A stretch of DNA of 64,000 nucleotides from Mobiluncus curtisii subsp. curtisii ATCC 35241 (GCF_000146285.1 NZ_GL385912.1:588908-652907); one strand, 5' to 3'. Shown: positions 42,513 through 51,962, counted from the first letter of the stretch. Made by a program: numbers and translations. Notes: generated from the sequence alone by a model not told the origin.

Positions 42513-44480
42513 ATGCGAACACTCTTCTGCGATATCGAATCTTTCAGCCCCGCCCAACTCGCCAAGACAGGCGTCTACCTGTATGCCGAACACCCCGACT
42601 TCGACCTGCTCCTCTTCGGATATTCGATCGACGGTGGCCCAGTCAAAGTGGTGGATCTCGCAGGCGGACAATCAATGCCCGACGAGGTGCTGGCAGCACT
42701 GGTAGATTCATCCGTGGTCAAGTGGGCGCATAACGCCGCCTTCGAACGTGTCTGCTTGTCAGCGTGGCTACGAGCGCATCATTCGGAGCTTCTCGGTGAG
42801 GGGTTTCTTGACCCAAGGCAGTGGCGGTGCACTATGATCTGGTCGGCCTACCTTGGTCTGCCGATGAGCCTCGACGCAGTGGCCGCCGTCCTCAAACTCG
42901 ACGTCCAAAAAGACACAGTAGGCAAGAAGCTGATCAAGCAGTTCTGCACACCCGCCACACCCTCAGTCCTGAACGGCGGCAAACGCAGGAATCCACCATC
43001 GGCTGATCCGACCGGGTGGGCGCGGTTTATCGACTACAATCGTCGTGACGTTGAAGTTGAGCTCGCTATCCACGACAGACTGGCGTTTTTTCCGATGCCA
43101 GAGGCCGAATGGGACACCTACGCTCTTGACCAATGCATTAATGATGCTGGGATTCTTCTCGACCACACGCTCGTGGACAACGCCGTTGCCGTGGATGAAC
43201 ATCACCGTAACGCGTCGCTTGCGCGTGCGCAGAAGCTCACGGGGTTGGACAATCTCAATTCGCCGATCCAGCTCAAACAATGGCTTGTCACCAGAGGTTG
43301 CGAACTCGAATCGCTAGCGAAAGCCGAGGTCGATGCCGCCCTCGATACCGCGACTGGCGTGGTGAAGGAAGTCCTCGAACTGCGCGGTGATCTGGCGAAA
43401 TCTTCGGTGAAGAAATACCAGGCGATGCACAACGTCGCAGGCGCTGATGGTCGTGCGCGCGGGCTGATCCAGTTTTACGGCGCAGGACGCACCGGACGTT
43501 TCGCCGGACGCCTCGTCCAAGTCCAAAACCTGCCCAGGAATTACCTGCCTGATCTTGACCAAGCCCGCTCGCTCGTCCAAACAGGCAACCTCGACGCACT
43601 TGAGCTACTCTACGAGTCCGTGCCCGACACCCTCAGCCAACTCATCCGCACCGCGTTTATCCCTTCACCTGGGCACAGGTTTATCGTTGCGGACTTTTCT
43701 GCAATCGAGGCGCGCGTTATCGCATGGCTTGCAGGAGAAACAACTACCCTGGCCGCCTTCCGTGAGGGCAAAGACCTCTACTGCGAAACCGCATCGCGTA
43801 TGTTCGACGTCCCGGTCGAAAAACACGGCATTAATGGCGAGCTTCGGCAGAAGGGGAAGATCGCGGTGCTCGCCTGTGGTTATGGCGGCTCCGTCGGAGC
43901 GCTCAAAGCCATGGGAGCCTTCACCATGGGCTTAGCCGAGCACGAACTCAAACCAATCGTGGACGCATGGCGGCAAGCCAACCCACACATCGTCCAACTC
44001 TGGGCAGACGTTGAACAAGCCGCTATCGCCGCGATCTCGTCGCGCCAGCCGATCCGGCTGCGCAACCTGCGCTTTAGCGTTGAGTCCGGGATTCTCTTCA
44101 TCGAACTACCCTCGGGTAGACGGCTTGCCTATGTGCAGCCGCGTCTGGGTGAGAATCGTTGGGGCGGTACGTCCATCACCTACACCGGAACCACCACAGC
44201 ACGCCGCTGGGGACAGTTAGAAACCTACGGCGGGAAGCTGGTCGAGAACATCGTCCAGGCGATCGCTCGTGACCTGCTCGTGGTTGGCATGCACGCAGTC
44301 GCCAAGGCGGGGCATCGGATTGTGATGCATGTTCATGACGAGATCGTCATCGATGAACCCACAAACTTGGACTTCGCCGTCGCCGATGCGTGCAAGCTCA
44401 TGTCCACGCTCCCGGCCTGGGCTGAAGGCCTGCCGCTGGATGCGGACGGGTACGAGTGTAATTACTATCGCAAGGACTAA
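42513..44480 (+). CDS. Phage family A DNA polymerase
   Basis: 655 residues. The N-terminal 3'-5' exonuclease has TLFCDIESFSPAQLAKTGVYLY near residue 3 and later Asp residues (FIDYNRRDVEVELAIHD). The polymerase has motif A VADFSAIEARVIAWLAGE, motif B with KIAVLACGYGGSVGALKAMG, and motif C VMHVHDEIVID. It should copy the phage genome. The gene follows DUF2815 by 79 bases with a good AAAGGA site, and its stop overlaps the end of a convergent cargo gene by four bases. Confidence 0.96.
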   Translation: MRTLFCDIESFSPAQLAKTGVYLYAEHPDFDLLLFGYSIDGGPVKVVDLAGGQSMPDEVLAALVDSSVVKWAHNAAFERVCLSAWLRAHHSELLGEGFLDPRQWRCTMIWSAYLGLPMSLDAVAAVLKLDVQKDTVGKKLIKQFCTPATPSVLNGGKRRNPPSADPTGWARFIDYNRRDVEVELAIHDRLAFFPMPEAEWDTYALDQCINDAGILLDHTLVDNAVAVDEHHRNASLARAQKLTGLDNLNSPIQLKQWLVTRGCELESLAKAEVDAALDTATGVVKEVLELRGDLAKSSVKKYQAMHNVAGADGRARGLIQFYGAGRTGRFAGRLVQVQNLPRNYLPDLDQARSLVQTGNLDALELLYESVPDTLSQLIRTAFIPSPGHRFIVADFSAIEARVIAWLAGETTTLAAFREGKDLYCETASRMFDVPVEKHGINGELRQKGKIAVLACGYGGSVGALKAMGAFTMGLAEHELKPIVDAWRQANPHIVQLWADVEQAAIAAISSRQPIRLRNLRFSVESGILFIELPSGRRLAYVQPRLGENRWGGTSITYTGTTTARRWGQLETYGGKLVENIVQAIARDLLVVGMHAVAKAGHRIVMHVHDEIVIDEPTNLDFAVADACKLMSTLPAWAEGLPLDADGYECNYYRKD

Positions 44481-45235
44481 ATATTTGGATCTTCCCGCTT
44501 GATTGGCTCAGGGGTCAACCCGAGGTACTGGTTCGATGGGTTGAGCATGCTTGCGAGGTTTGCGAGTGATCCGTCTTCTAGAAGCGCCGGGTTCTTAACC
44601 ATCTTGAGAATTAGAGCTTGTAGCTGCTCAGAAGGAATCTGCGAAAGCGCTTGTTCAATTTCTGCGTAATCTTCAACATCCACAATTCGCGCGGATTTGA
44701 CCATGCGTAGCTGTTCGTCGCTATACGCCTTTGCTGCAAGCCCTGCGATAATCCGCGCCATTGCCTCTTGACGGGACATCACCTGTCTTTGATCTCGTTC
44801 AATGGCGGCATGCTCGTCGCATGCTGGATCGAGCACCTGTGTCTCGGGCTCATCAGACTTCTTCTTTCGTCCGATGTTGCGGATCCGTTTCGCTTGACGG
44901 TTGACAGCAGGTCGCGCTGTTTCTTGCCACCACTGTTTGACGTGAGGAGCCGCCTTGGCTATCCCTGCCACCGTAACTGCGACAAGAAGTGTACCGATTG
45001 CTTCGGCGAGCTCATTGGATTCTTCAGATTCGCGGCGATAGTCAGAGGTGACAAACGTGTTCTCATACGAGTATTCGTCTGCCGAATTCAAGCGATCTTC
45101 ATCGGGTACGAAGCGGGCGTGACCGGACAATACTCGATCTTCGTTGTAGAGGTTCTGATGAAGCGAACCATCGTCCCTGTGTCCAGGGTTGCCAACCGTC
45201 TCGTCCCACTCGTAGTAGCCGTAGATCCTTCCCAT
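44477..45235 (-). CDS. Minus-strand phage cargo protein, unknown
   Basis: 252 residues. The N-terminus is polar and Tyr/Asp rich. A single hydrophobic segment lies near residues 78-95 (AIGTLLVAVTVAGIAKAA). It is followed by a basic stretch (RQAKRIRNIGRKKKS) and a helical C-terminal part with SRQEAMARIIAGLAAKAYS and a final Leu-rich region. The family is not recognised. It faces against all surrounding replication genes, the pattern of an independently expressed lysogeny or superinfection gene. Confidence 0.75.
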   Translation of the reverse strand: MGRIYGYYEWDETVGNPGHRDDGSLHQNLYNEDRVLSGHARFVPDEDRLNSADEYSYENTFVTSDYRRESEESNELAEAIGTLLVAVTVAGIAKAAPHVKQWWQETARPAVNRQAKRIRNIGRKKKSDEPETQVLDPACDEHAAIERDQRQVMSRQEAMARIIAGLAAKAYSDEQLRMVKSARIVDVEDYAEIEQALSQIPSEQLQALILKMVKNPALLEDGSLANLASMLNPSNQYLGLTPEPIKREDPNI

Positions 45236-45328
45236 AACGCAATTCTAGTTTCGTATCGAACGAGAAACACTTCTATCACCAAGCGAGTTGGCGTGCAGGA
45301 ATCATGATGGAACTAGCCAGCGCCGCTT

Positions 45329-45517
45329 CTACTCGTCACTGAGAAGCACGTTTGGATCGGTTGTCATGAACTCTCGAAGATACGCAGTGATCTGCTGATT
45401 CGCAGCATTCGGTGCTGGGTCGTTGTCGAGGTCGCGCAGATATTCCATGAAGGCGAACAGGCGCATGTTTTTCACCATCGCCCACACCGTTGCTTTATCA
45501 ATCTCACTCATACCATC
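45329..45517 (-). CDS. Small minus-strand phage cargo protein
   Basis: 62 residues from the ATG at 45517 (GGGAG just upstream): MDGMSEIDKATVWAMVKNMRLFAFMEYLRDLDNDP with an acidic C-terminus. The upstream open extension has Cys/Pro composition and is not used. No family is recognised. It lies in the same orientation as the larger cargo gene and could share its transcript. The region 45518-45758 has no further gene; it should hold the divergent promoters. Confidence 0.55.
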   Translation of the reverse strand, partial: DGMSEIDKATVWAMVKNMRLFAFMEYLRDLDNDPAPNAANQQITAYLREFMTTDPNVLLSDE

Positions 45518-45758
45518 CATGTTCACTCCCGCAGCACTGTTTGTCTGCGGGGTATACGTGGCATCTCGTGTGAAGCAATTTCCATGGCACCCGTCCGGAT
45601 TGGGTGGTGCTCGAGGGCGTATGTGCGAGAGCCCCAAAGCTCAGTGACCACAAACCCGCCCAGGGGTAACTCCTTGAAGGTTTGCGGCCTACCACTGAGA
45701 GCTTCTCGCACCAACCGGCGCACATTCGTCTATTTGGCTCTCAGAACAGGAGCCTGTC

Positions 45759-46541
45759 ATGGGCAAAACCATCCAAACCTTCACCAACGACCGTTTCGGG
45801 CAGGTACGCAGCTTCACCGCTAATGATCAGACATGGTTCATCGCCACCGATATCTGCCAGGCCCTAGATCTCACGAACCCCTCGGTTGCCGTTTCGCGTC
45901 TCGATGCCGATGAGAAGGCTAAGTTCAACTTAGGGTTCTCTGGCGGTGCTACATGGTGCGTCAACGAGCCCGGCCTCTACGCGCTGATCATGGCATCACG
46001 CAAATCAGAAGCGAAAGCGTTCAAGCGTTGGGTCACCCACGAGGTGCTGCCGTCAATCCGTCGCTATGGCCTGTATGCCACCGACGAGCTGGTCACTAAT
46101 CCCGAAGCGCTCCTCAAAGTGCTCGATGCGTACGTCGCTGAACGCCGCAAAACCGCAGAGCTCACGTTGCAGAATCTTGCTCAAGCCCAAGCCCTGGCTG
46201 AAGCGAAGCCGAAACTGTCCTACTACGACATGGTTCTCGAAGCTAAGGACGCTTTGCCGATCACGGTGATCGCGAAGGACTATGGGCTTTCTGGTCGCAA
46301 GCTCAACCAGCTCCTTCACGAACTCGGTATTCAGTACAAGCAATCGGGGGTGTGGCTGCTCTACGCACGGCACGCAGGCAACGGTTACACCGACACCAAA
46401 ACCCACGTCATTGACGACGGCAACCGCACCCGGATTCACACCTACTGGACACAAAAGGGCCGCCTGTTCATTTACGAGGTTCTCAAGAACCAGCTCGGCA
46501 TCCTCCCAGTGATTGAGCGTGAAGGTCAGGTGCAAGCATGA
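45759..46541 (+). CDS. BRO-family phage antirepressor with KilAC domain
   Basis: 260 residues. The Bro-N domain spans about 1-100 (WFIATDICQALDLTNPSVAVSRLDADEKAKF, then GLYALIMASRKSEAKAFKRWVTHEVLPSIR). The KilAC DNA-binding domain spans about 150-250 (LPITVIAKDYGLSGRKLNQLLHELGIQYKQ). Such proteins antagonise the phage repressor and promote lytic growth. It overlaps the following gene by four bases and starts an ATGA-linked run of three genes. Confidence 0.92.
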   Translation: MGKTIQTFTNDRFGQVRSFTANDQTWFIATDICQALDLTNPSVAVSRLDADEKAKFNLGFSGGATWCVNEPGLYALIMASRKSEAKAFKRWVTHEVLPSIRRYGLYATDELVTNPEALLKVLDAYVAERRKTAELTLQNLAQAQALAEAKPKLSYYDMVLEAKDALPITVIAKDYGLSGRKLNQLLHELGIQYKQSGVWLLYARHAGNGYTDTKTHVIDDGNRTRIHTYWTQKGRLFIYEVLKNQLGILPVIEREGQVQA

Positions 46542-46975
46542 CCGCCACGACACTCGATATCGGATTCTCGAAGAAGAACACCGAAGGCTATCTGGACCTG
46601 ACGAGCTACCACGCGCTCAAGAAGTTCCAGCGTGAACAGTTCGGCTACCGGCCCTTGGTTTATATCTGCTCGCCATACTCAGGCGACACGGAAGCGAACG
46701 TTGAGCTCGCCCGCCAATTCTGTTCCTTCGCAGTGAGCGCGGGCAAGATTCCGTTCGCTCCACACCTGCACTATCCCCAGTTTATGGATGACGCCGATCC
46801 TGATCAGCGTGAGATGGCGATGTTTTTCAACCGTGTGCTACTCGCCAAGTGCGAAGCCCTGTGGGCATACGTGGGTCACGTTAGCCCTGGTATGCGCCTA
46901 GAAATCGGCTGGGCACGCGACCTCGACCTACCCATCAAGTATTTCGATTCTGATTTCAAGGAGGTCACCCCATGA
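46538..46975 (+). CDS. DUF4406-like nucleoside deoxyribosyltransferase-fold protein
   Basis: 145 residues. After a polar N-terminus, the deoxyribosyltransferase fold shows PLVYICSPYSGDTEANVELARQFCSFA, IPFAPHLHYPQFMDDADPDQREM and LEIGWARDLDLPIKYF. Such phage proteins may salvage or alter nucleotides; catalytic Glu candidates are present (ECALWAY-type CEALWAYVG, RLEIGWA). The substrate is unknown. It is coupled by four-base overlaps to the antirepressor and the primase. Confidence 0.83.
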   Translation: MTATTLDIGFSKKNTEGYLDLTSYHALKKFQREQFGYRPLVYICSPYSGDTEANVELARQFCSFAVSAGKIPFAPHLHYPQFMDDADPDQREMAMFFNRVLLAKCEALWAYVGHVSPGMRLEIGWARDLDLPIKYFDSDFKEVTP

Positions 46976-49215
46976 CCACGCCGATCACTTTGTTCGCCAC
47001 CACTTTTGCTGGCGTGCAGAACAACAACCACTACCCTAACCCACATCAGGTCACTGACGCGGCCTCGCTATCGGTAGTCACAGGTTTTGATCATGTGGCA
47101 GCCACCTATGTGAATGACCGCCGCTCCAGCGCAGCCTTCATCTCCTCGAATTGCGTGGTGATGGATATCGACAACGACCACACCGAAACCCAAACCGAGT
47201 GGATCACACCAGAGAAGCTTGGCGAGGTGATGGCTGGGGTCGAGTTCATGACCGCCACCTCGCGTAATCACATGAAGCCGAAAGGCGTGCTCTCCGCCCG
47301 GCCGCGTTTCCACGTCTACTTCCCAATCCACGAAGTACACGACGCAGACGAATACGCAAGATTGAAGCATCGCCTCGCTAGCCGGTTTGGTTTCTTTGAC
47401 CGCAACGCTCTGGACGCAGGAAGGTTCATCTACGGCACCCCTAACCCACAAGTTACGGTGCATGAGGGCGACCAGCTCCTCGATGCATGGTTGGATGCGG
47501 CTGACGAACAGGATGTGTTTGCTGCCTTCGATCAAAGCACTCTCGTGATTGGTGAAGGCTCCCGTAATGCCACCTTGTCGCGCTTCGCAGGCAGGGTGCT
47601 CATCCGCTACGGGCAGACCGACCAGGCGCGTGACTTGTTCGACCGCAAAGCATCGCTGTGCGAACCACCGCTCAGCGATTCGGAGTTGGCGACGATTTGG
47701 AACTCGGCGTGCAGGTTCGCAACGAAAGTTGCAGCCAACCCCGACTACCTGCCACCCGAAGCATACGCGCAGTTGACGAGTTTGAAGCCGGAGGATTTCA
47801 CTGATGTCGGCCAAGCCATGGTCCTCGCCAGTGAATATGCGAATCGGATCTGTTACTCGCCAGCAACAGCGTGGATGGTTTACGAAGACGGGGTGTGGGA
47901 GGAAAACGAACCCAAAGTCCAACACGTCGTCCAAGAACTCACCACCCGCCAGTTAGAGCAAGTCGATGCTGAGCTCGAGGCCATCAGTCAACGCGCCAGC
48001 GAGCTCGGGGTGACAGCCATGCTCATGGCCATGACGAAAACCAAAGCGCTGGGAATGTTCAACCCTAAGCAGGCGCAGGCGTATCGGGAACTGACAGCTG
48101 CCCAAGAGTGGCAGAAGTTCATCTACAAATGCCGCTCCGACCGCACGATCCAAGCCGTCATGCGCCAAGCAAGACCCCTCACGCTCATCAACCCAGAGAT
48201 TCTCGACGCTGACGCGTATTTGCTCAACACCCCAACTGGGACGTGGGATCTGCGTGACGGGAGTAGGCGTGATCATGACCCTGCGGACATGTTGACCAAG
48301 CAAACCGCCACCGACCCCAGCGATATTGGCGCGCAGGTGTGGCGTGATTCCCTCGAGCTGACCTTCGGCGGCGACCAAGAACTCATCGCCTACGTCCAAC
48401 GCGTCTGCGGGCTGGCCGCGATTGGCAAGGTGCTCATCGAAGCCCTCATCATCGCCTACGGGGATGGCAACAACGGTAAGTCGACGTTTTGGAACACTAT
48501 CGCCCGCGTCCTTGGCTCCTATTCGGAGACCATCTCGGCAGAGGTGTTGATTGCGGGCAAAAAGAACAACGCCAAACACGAAATGGCTGAAACAAGGGCC
48601 CGCCGCCTCCTGATCGCAGGTGAGAACGACGAAGGCGTGCGCCTTTCAACCTCCTCGACGGACAAGATCGCGGCGGAGAAGAAATACAAAGACCCCTTCT
48701 CCTTCACCCCCTCCCACACCCTCGTGCTCTACACGAACCACCTGCCCAAAGTCGGGGCGACGGATACCGGTATCTGGAGGCGGCTTGTCGTCATCCCCTT
48801 CACCCAAACCATCCAGCCCAGTGTGGATGTGAAGAACTATGCAGACCACCTCTTCGAACAAGCAGGCGGCGCAGTCCTCGCCTGGATCATGGAAGGCGCA
48901 CGCCTGATCCACGCCGAGAACTATCGGCTCGTCCCACCCGCCTGCGTAGTAGAAGCGTCGGAGAAGTATCGGGCGGCCAACGACTGGTTCGCCCACTTCC
49001 TCGACGAATGCTGCGAGCTCGACCCAGGTCTTGAAGAGAAGTCTGGGGCGCTCTATTCCTCCTACAGGGCTTGGGCGCTTAGCCGTAGCGAGTACGTGCG
49101 CTCAACGAGTGATTTCTATGCGGCCGTGGAGAAAAACGGCTTCACCTCGCGTCGAAACAATCGCGGAAAACTCATCCGAGGACTTCGCTTGCTTGACGAA
49201 TTCGAGCTCAACTAA
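46972..49215 (+). CDS. Phage primase-helicase (AEP primase, P4/D5-type helicase)
   Basis: 747 residues. The N-terminal archaeo-eukaryotic primase domain carries VVMDIDNDHTE (metal-binding Asp pair) and ARPRFHVYFPI. A helical linker follows, and then a D5_N/P4-type superfamily 3 helicase with Walker A AYGDGNNGKSTFWNT near residue 500, RRLLIAGENDEG, FTPSHTLVLYTNHLPKV and WRRLVVIPF (arginine finger region). It should unwind and prime at the phage origin. A run of AT-rich sequence and a hairpin follow the stop. Confidence 0.93.
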   Translation: MTTPITLFATTFAGVQNNNHYPNPHQVTDAASLSVVTGFDHVAATYVNDRRSSAAFISSNCVVMDIDNDHTETQTEWITPEKLGEVMAGVEFMTATSRNHMKPKGVLSARPRFHVYFPIHEVHDADEYARLKHRLASRFGFFDRNALDAGRFIYGTPNPQVTVHEGDQLLDAWLDAADEQDVFAAFDQSTLVIGEGSRNATLSRFAGRVLIRYGQTDQARDLFDRKASLCEPPLSDSELATIWNSACRFATKVAANPDYLPPEAYAQLTSLKPEDFTDVGQAMVLASEYANRICYSPATAWMVYEDGVWEENEPKVQHVVQELTTRQLEQVDAELEAISQRASELGVTAMLMAMTKTKALGMFNPKQAQAYRELTAAQEWQKFIYKCRSDRTIQAVMRQARPLTLINPEILDADAYLLNTPTGTWDLRDGSRRDHDPADMLTKQTATDPSDIGAQVWRDSLELTFGGDQELIAYVQRVCGLAAIGKVLIEALIIAYGDGNNGKSTFWNTIARVLGSYSETISAEVLIAGKKNNAKHEMAETRARRLLIAGENDEGVRLSTSSTDKIAAEKKYKDPFSFTPSHTLVLYTNHLPKVGATDTGIWRRLVVIPFTQTIQPSVDVKNYADHLFEQAGGAVLAWIMEGARLIHAENYRLVPPACVVEASEKYRAANDWFAHFLDECCELDPGLEEKSGALYSSYRAWALSRSEYVRSTSDFYAAVEKNGFTSRRNNRGKLIRGLRLLDEFELN

Positions 49216-49254
49216 CGACGGGTGTGTTGGTCGTGTACGTCGGTACTAGCCCTT

Positions 49255-49285
49255 TATATAGAAGCCAAAAAAATACTTCTATATA
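49255..49285. other. AT-rich hairpin between primase and VRR-NUC gene
   Basis: TATATAGAAG (49255-49264) and CTTCTATATA (49276-49285) form a perfect 10-bp inverted repeat with an A-rich 11-base interior. In either direction a T- or A-run lies only in the loop, so this is not a normal terminator. It could be a replication-associated site for the primase-helicase encoded just before it, or an operator. Confidence 0.4.
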
Positions 49286-49343
49286 GAGGTTTAGAACTAG
49301 ACCTACATGACCAACACAACCCTTGACAACTCAAGGAAAAGTC

Positions 49344-49622
49344 ATGAATGAAAGAACAATCGAAGCGAAGCTCAAGAAAGCCGTTGAAGACATCGGTGGC
49401 TTGTGCTGGAAGCTCGTCTGCCCTGGAACCATCGGCGTACCCGACCGGATATGCCTGATGAGAAACCGGGCTGTCTTCGTCGAATTGAAAGTACCAGGAC
49501 AGAACCCCAGGCCAATCCAATTACGTCGGATGAATCAACTCCGCTACCAAGGCTTCACCGCATTGGTCGTTGATTCGGTTGACGACATACAGGAGGTGCT
49601 TGATGCACTATCAGCCGCATAA
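49344..49622 (+). CDS. VRR-NUC domain nuclease
   Basis: 92 residues, starting at ATG 49344 (GGAAAAG upstream) rather than the upstream ATG at 49323. It is a stand-alone VRR-NUC domain: LCWKLVCPGTIGVPDRICLM (G-x-P-D) and AVFVELKVPGQNPRPIQ (E-x-K). These PD-(D/E)XK enzymes act as Holliday-junction-type or structure-specific nucleases in phages. It overlaps the helicase start by 20 bases, as seen in many phages. Confidence 0.92.
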   Translation: MNERTIEAKLKKAVEDIGGLCWKLVCPGTIGVPDRICLMRNRAVFVELKVPGQNPRPIQLRRMNQLRYQGFTALVVDSVDDIQEVLDALSAA

Positions 49623-50979
49623 CTACCAGCGGCAGGCGACCCAATACATCATCGACCACCCCGAAGCAGCGATCCTCCTTGGGATGGGTTTAGGTAAATC
49701 GGTGATCACGTTGACCGCGATCTGGCAGCTCATGCTCGACTACTTCACGATCAGCCGCGTATTGGTAATCGCTCCGTTGCGTGTTGCCCGGGATACGTGG
49801 TCCGCCGAGATAGCCAAGTGGGATCACCTTGATGGGCTCGCCGTCGCGGTTGCTGTTGGCACCAAACAAGACCGGCTGGCGGCGTTAGCCAAGTCTGCGA
49901 TGGTGACCATCATCAACCGTGAAAACATCCCATGGCTCGTGAACCAACTCAACGGTAGCTGGCCGTTCGACATGGTCGTCATCGACGAACTCTCCAGCTT
50001 CAAAAACCATCGCGCAAAACGGTTCACGGCATTGGTGAAAATGCGACCCTTCGTCAAGCGCTGGGTCGGCCTGACCGGAACGCCAGCGTCGAACGGGCTG
50101 ATGGACGTGTGGGCGCAATTCCGACTCCTCGATGGAGGCGAAAGGCTCGGTCGTTTCATTACTCGTTACCGCGAGCGTTGGTTCGTGCCTGACAAAAGGA
50201 ACGGGATGCAGGTGTTCACCTACAAGCCCCGCGCGGGTGCTGAGGATGAGATCTACGGGGCGATTGGTGACATGACGTTGTCGATGCGAACCACCGACCA
50301 CTTGCAGCTACCAGAGCTGACGGTGACGACCACGTCCGTGAAGTTGGAGCCGAAAGAGCGCAAGGTCTACGAACAGTTGAAAGCCGACCTCGTTCTCCAA
50401 CTTGGTGACGAGACGATTGATGCCGCGAATGCTGCTGCGTTGTCGGGCAAGTTGCTGCAGTTGGCGTCGGGCGCGATCTACACCGGCGATGGCGACTGGG
50501 CTTCTGTGCATGATCGGAAGCTTGACGCTCTAGAAGACCTTGTTGAGGCAACCAACGGCAACCCACTGCTCGTGGCCTACTGGTTTACCCATGACCGCGA
50601 GCGCATCACTGCCCGCTTCCCGCAGGCTCGCGAACTTAAAACGAGCGCGGATATCGAGGCATGGAACAAAGGTGAGATCACGTTCGGGCTGATTCACCCG
50701 GCATCGGCTGGTCACGGTCTGAACCTCCAGGCCGGTGGGCATCTGCTGGTGTGGTTTTCGCTCACCTGGTCTTTGGAGCTTTACCAGCAGACGAACGCCA
50801 GGCTTTATCGGCAAGGGCAATCCGAACCTGTGACGATCACGCATCTTGTTGCTGAAGGGACGCTCGATGAAGCCGTCTTGCGTGCGCTTGATGTGAAGGA
50901 TGCTACGCAGGCTGCGTTGATCAACGCGGTCGCACAAGAAATCCACACAACCACTAGGAAGGAACTTTTATGCATGTGA
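49603..50979 (+). CDS. Phage SNF2-family DNA helicase/translocase
   Basis: 458 residues from the ATG at 49603, which has AGGAGG upstream. Motif I is LGMGLGKSVITLT, motif II VVIDELSSFK, then WVGLTGTPASNGLMDVW (motif III) and late LVWFSLTWSLELYQQTNARLYRQGQ (motif VI). SNF2 proteins move on duplex DNA; phage versions accompany VRR-NUC nucleases and may remodel recombination intermediates. The stop overlaps the next start by ten bases. Confidence 0.95.
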   Translation: MHYQPHNYQRQATQYIIDHPEAAILLGMGLGKSVITLTAIWQLMLDYFTISRVLVIAPLRVARDTWSAEIAKWDHLDGLAVAVAVGTKQDRLAALAKSAMVTIINRENIPWLVNQLNGSWPFDMVVIDELSSFKNHRAKRFTALVKMRPFVKRWVGLTGTPASNGLMDVWAQFRLLDGGERLGRFITRYRERWFVPDKRNGMQVFTYKPRAGAEDEIYGAIGDMTLSMRTTDHLQLPELTVTTTSVKLEPKERKVYEQLKADLVLQLGDETIDAANAAALSGKLLQLASGAIYTGDGDWASVHDRKLDALEDLVEATNGNPLLVAYWFTHDRERITARFPQARELKTSADIEAWNKGEITFGLIHPASAGHGLNLQAGGHLLVWFSLTWSLELYQQTNARLYRQGQSEPVTITHLVAEGTLDEAVLRALDVKDATQAALINAVAQEIHTTTRKELLCM

Positions 50980-51428
50980 TGACCAAATACCTCGACACTC
51001 GTAAGGCAGCGATTGCTGCGTTGCAGGATTATGCGGTGATGGAACAGATTATCGACACCACCGACGACGCCATCAAAACCGCCTATGCTGATGCAGCCAG
51101 CCCCGCATCCCCACGTATGGATGGCACACCGCCCTCGGGTGATCTGCACGCGTCGGAGAACAGGATCGTTGCAACGATCGAGCGTATCGACACTTATAAG
51201 GCTCGGTATGCGCAGGCGCGCCAGTACATGGACTGGTTCTTGCCCGCATGGGAGATCCTCTCCGAGGATGACCGGTTAGTGTTGGAAGCATTCTTCCTCG
51301 GCGAGGGTACACAAGATGATGCAGTTCAGCAGGTCTGTAACCACTTCTACATCGAGCGCACGACCGCCTACCAGAAGAAGTCGCGCGCGCTGGCTCGTCT
51401 TGCGACCGCTCTGTATGGTCGTTTGTGA
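50970..51428 (+). CDS. ArpU/DUF1492-like phage late-gene regulator
   Basis: 152 residues. The C-terminal 60 residues resemble a sigma-region-4/ArpU helix-turn-helix: DDRLVLEAFFLGEGTQDDAVQQVCNHFYIERTTAYQKKSRALARLA. The first half is helical with a Ser/Pro-rich linker. Proteins of this kind sit just ahead of the packaging genes and switch on late transcription. AAGGAAC precedes the ATG. A large hairpin follows the stop. Confidence 0.8.
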   Translation: MHVMTKYLDTRKAAIAALQDYAVMEQIIDTTDDAIKTAYADAASPASPRMDGTPPSGDLHASENRIVATIERIDTYKARYAQARQYMDWFLPAWEILSEDDRLVLEAFFLGEGTQDDAVQQVCNHFYIERTTAYQKKSRALARLATALYGRL

Positions 51429-51517
51429 GGGTTTTGCACCCTCGCGCCAAAAGGTGTCAGGAACAGCGGATGCATTTGCCTCTTTTCCTTTGAGATGATG
51501 TAGGTGGTTGAAAACTA

Positions 51518-51559
51518 GGTGAAGCCCCAAGAACCCACACGGGAACTTGGGGCTTCACC
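51518..51559. other. 14-bp hairpin between early and packaging genes
   Basis: GGTGAAGCCCCAAG (51518-51531) and CTTGGGGCTTCACC (51546-51559) are perfectly complementary with a 14-base loop. No T-run follows on the plus strand. It divides the early/replication block from the HNH-terminase block, so it may be a late-regulator binding site, a weak terminator, or part of the packaging region. Confidence 0.55.
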
Positions 51560-51584
51560 ACATCCAGTGGGAAGGAGCAACGCG

Positions 51585-51962
51585 ATGCCAGTCAAACCAG
51601 CTCGCCCGTGCTGTCACCCTGGTTGCCCTGAGCTCACCCGTGAACGCTACTGCGAGCAGCACGCGAAGGCGGAAGACGCCCGGTATCGGAAGTATCAGCG
51701 TGATCCGAAGATCAACCGCCGCTACGGCGCGCGTTGGCGCAAGATCCGCGCCGCCTACGTCACCGCCCATCCACTGTGTGAGGACTGCCTAGAGGCTGGG
51801 CGATACACGCCGGTGCAGGAAGTCCACCACGTTATCCCGCTTGAACACGGCGGCACCCACGACTTTGAGAACCTCCGTTCGCTGTGCAAGCCCTGCCACT
51901 CCAGACAGACCGCGCTCGATGACGACCGATGGCGGCAACAACCTCGGGTCTACACCTACTGA
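51585..51962 (+). CDS. Phage HNH endonuclease
   Basis: 125 residues from the ATG at 51585 (GGAAGGAGC upstream). A Cys/His pair region (CCHPGCPELTRERYCEQH) is followed by YGARWRKIRAAYVTAHPLCEDC, VQEVHHVIPLEHGGTHDFENLRSLCKPCHSRQT: the HNH core (HHVIPL, N, H) with CxxC zinc ligands. HNH enzymes next to the terminase stimulate DNA packaging in phages with cohesive ends such as HK97. Confidence 0.93.
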   Translation: MPVKPARPCCHPGCPELTRERYCEQHAKAEDARYRKYQRDPKINRRYGARWRKIRAAYVTAHPLCEDCLEAGRYTPVQEVHHVIPLEHGGTHDFENLRSLCKPCHSRQTALDDDRWRQQPRVYTY

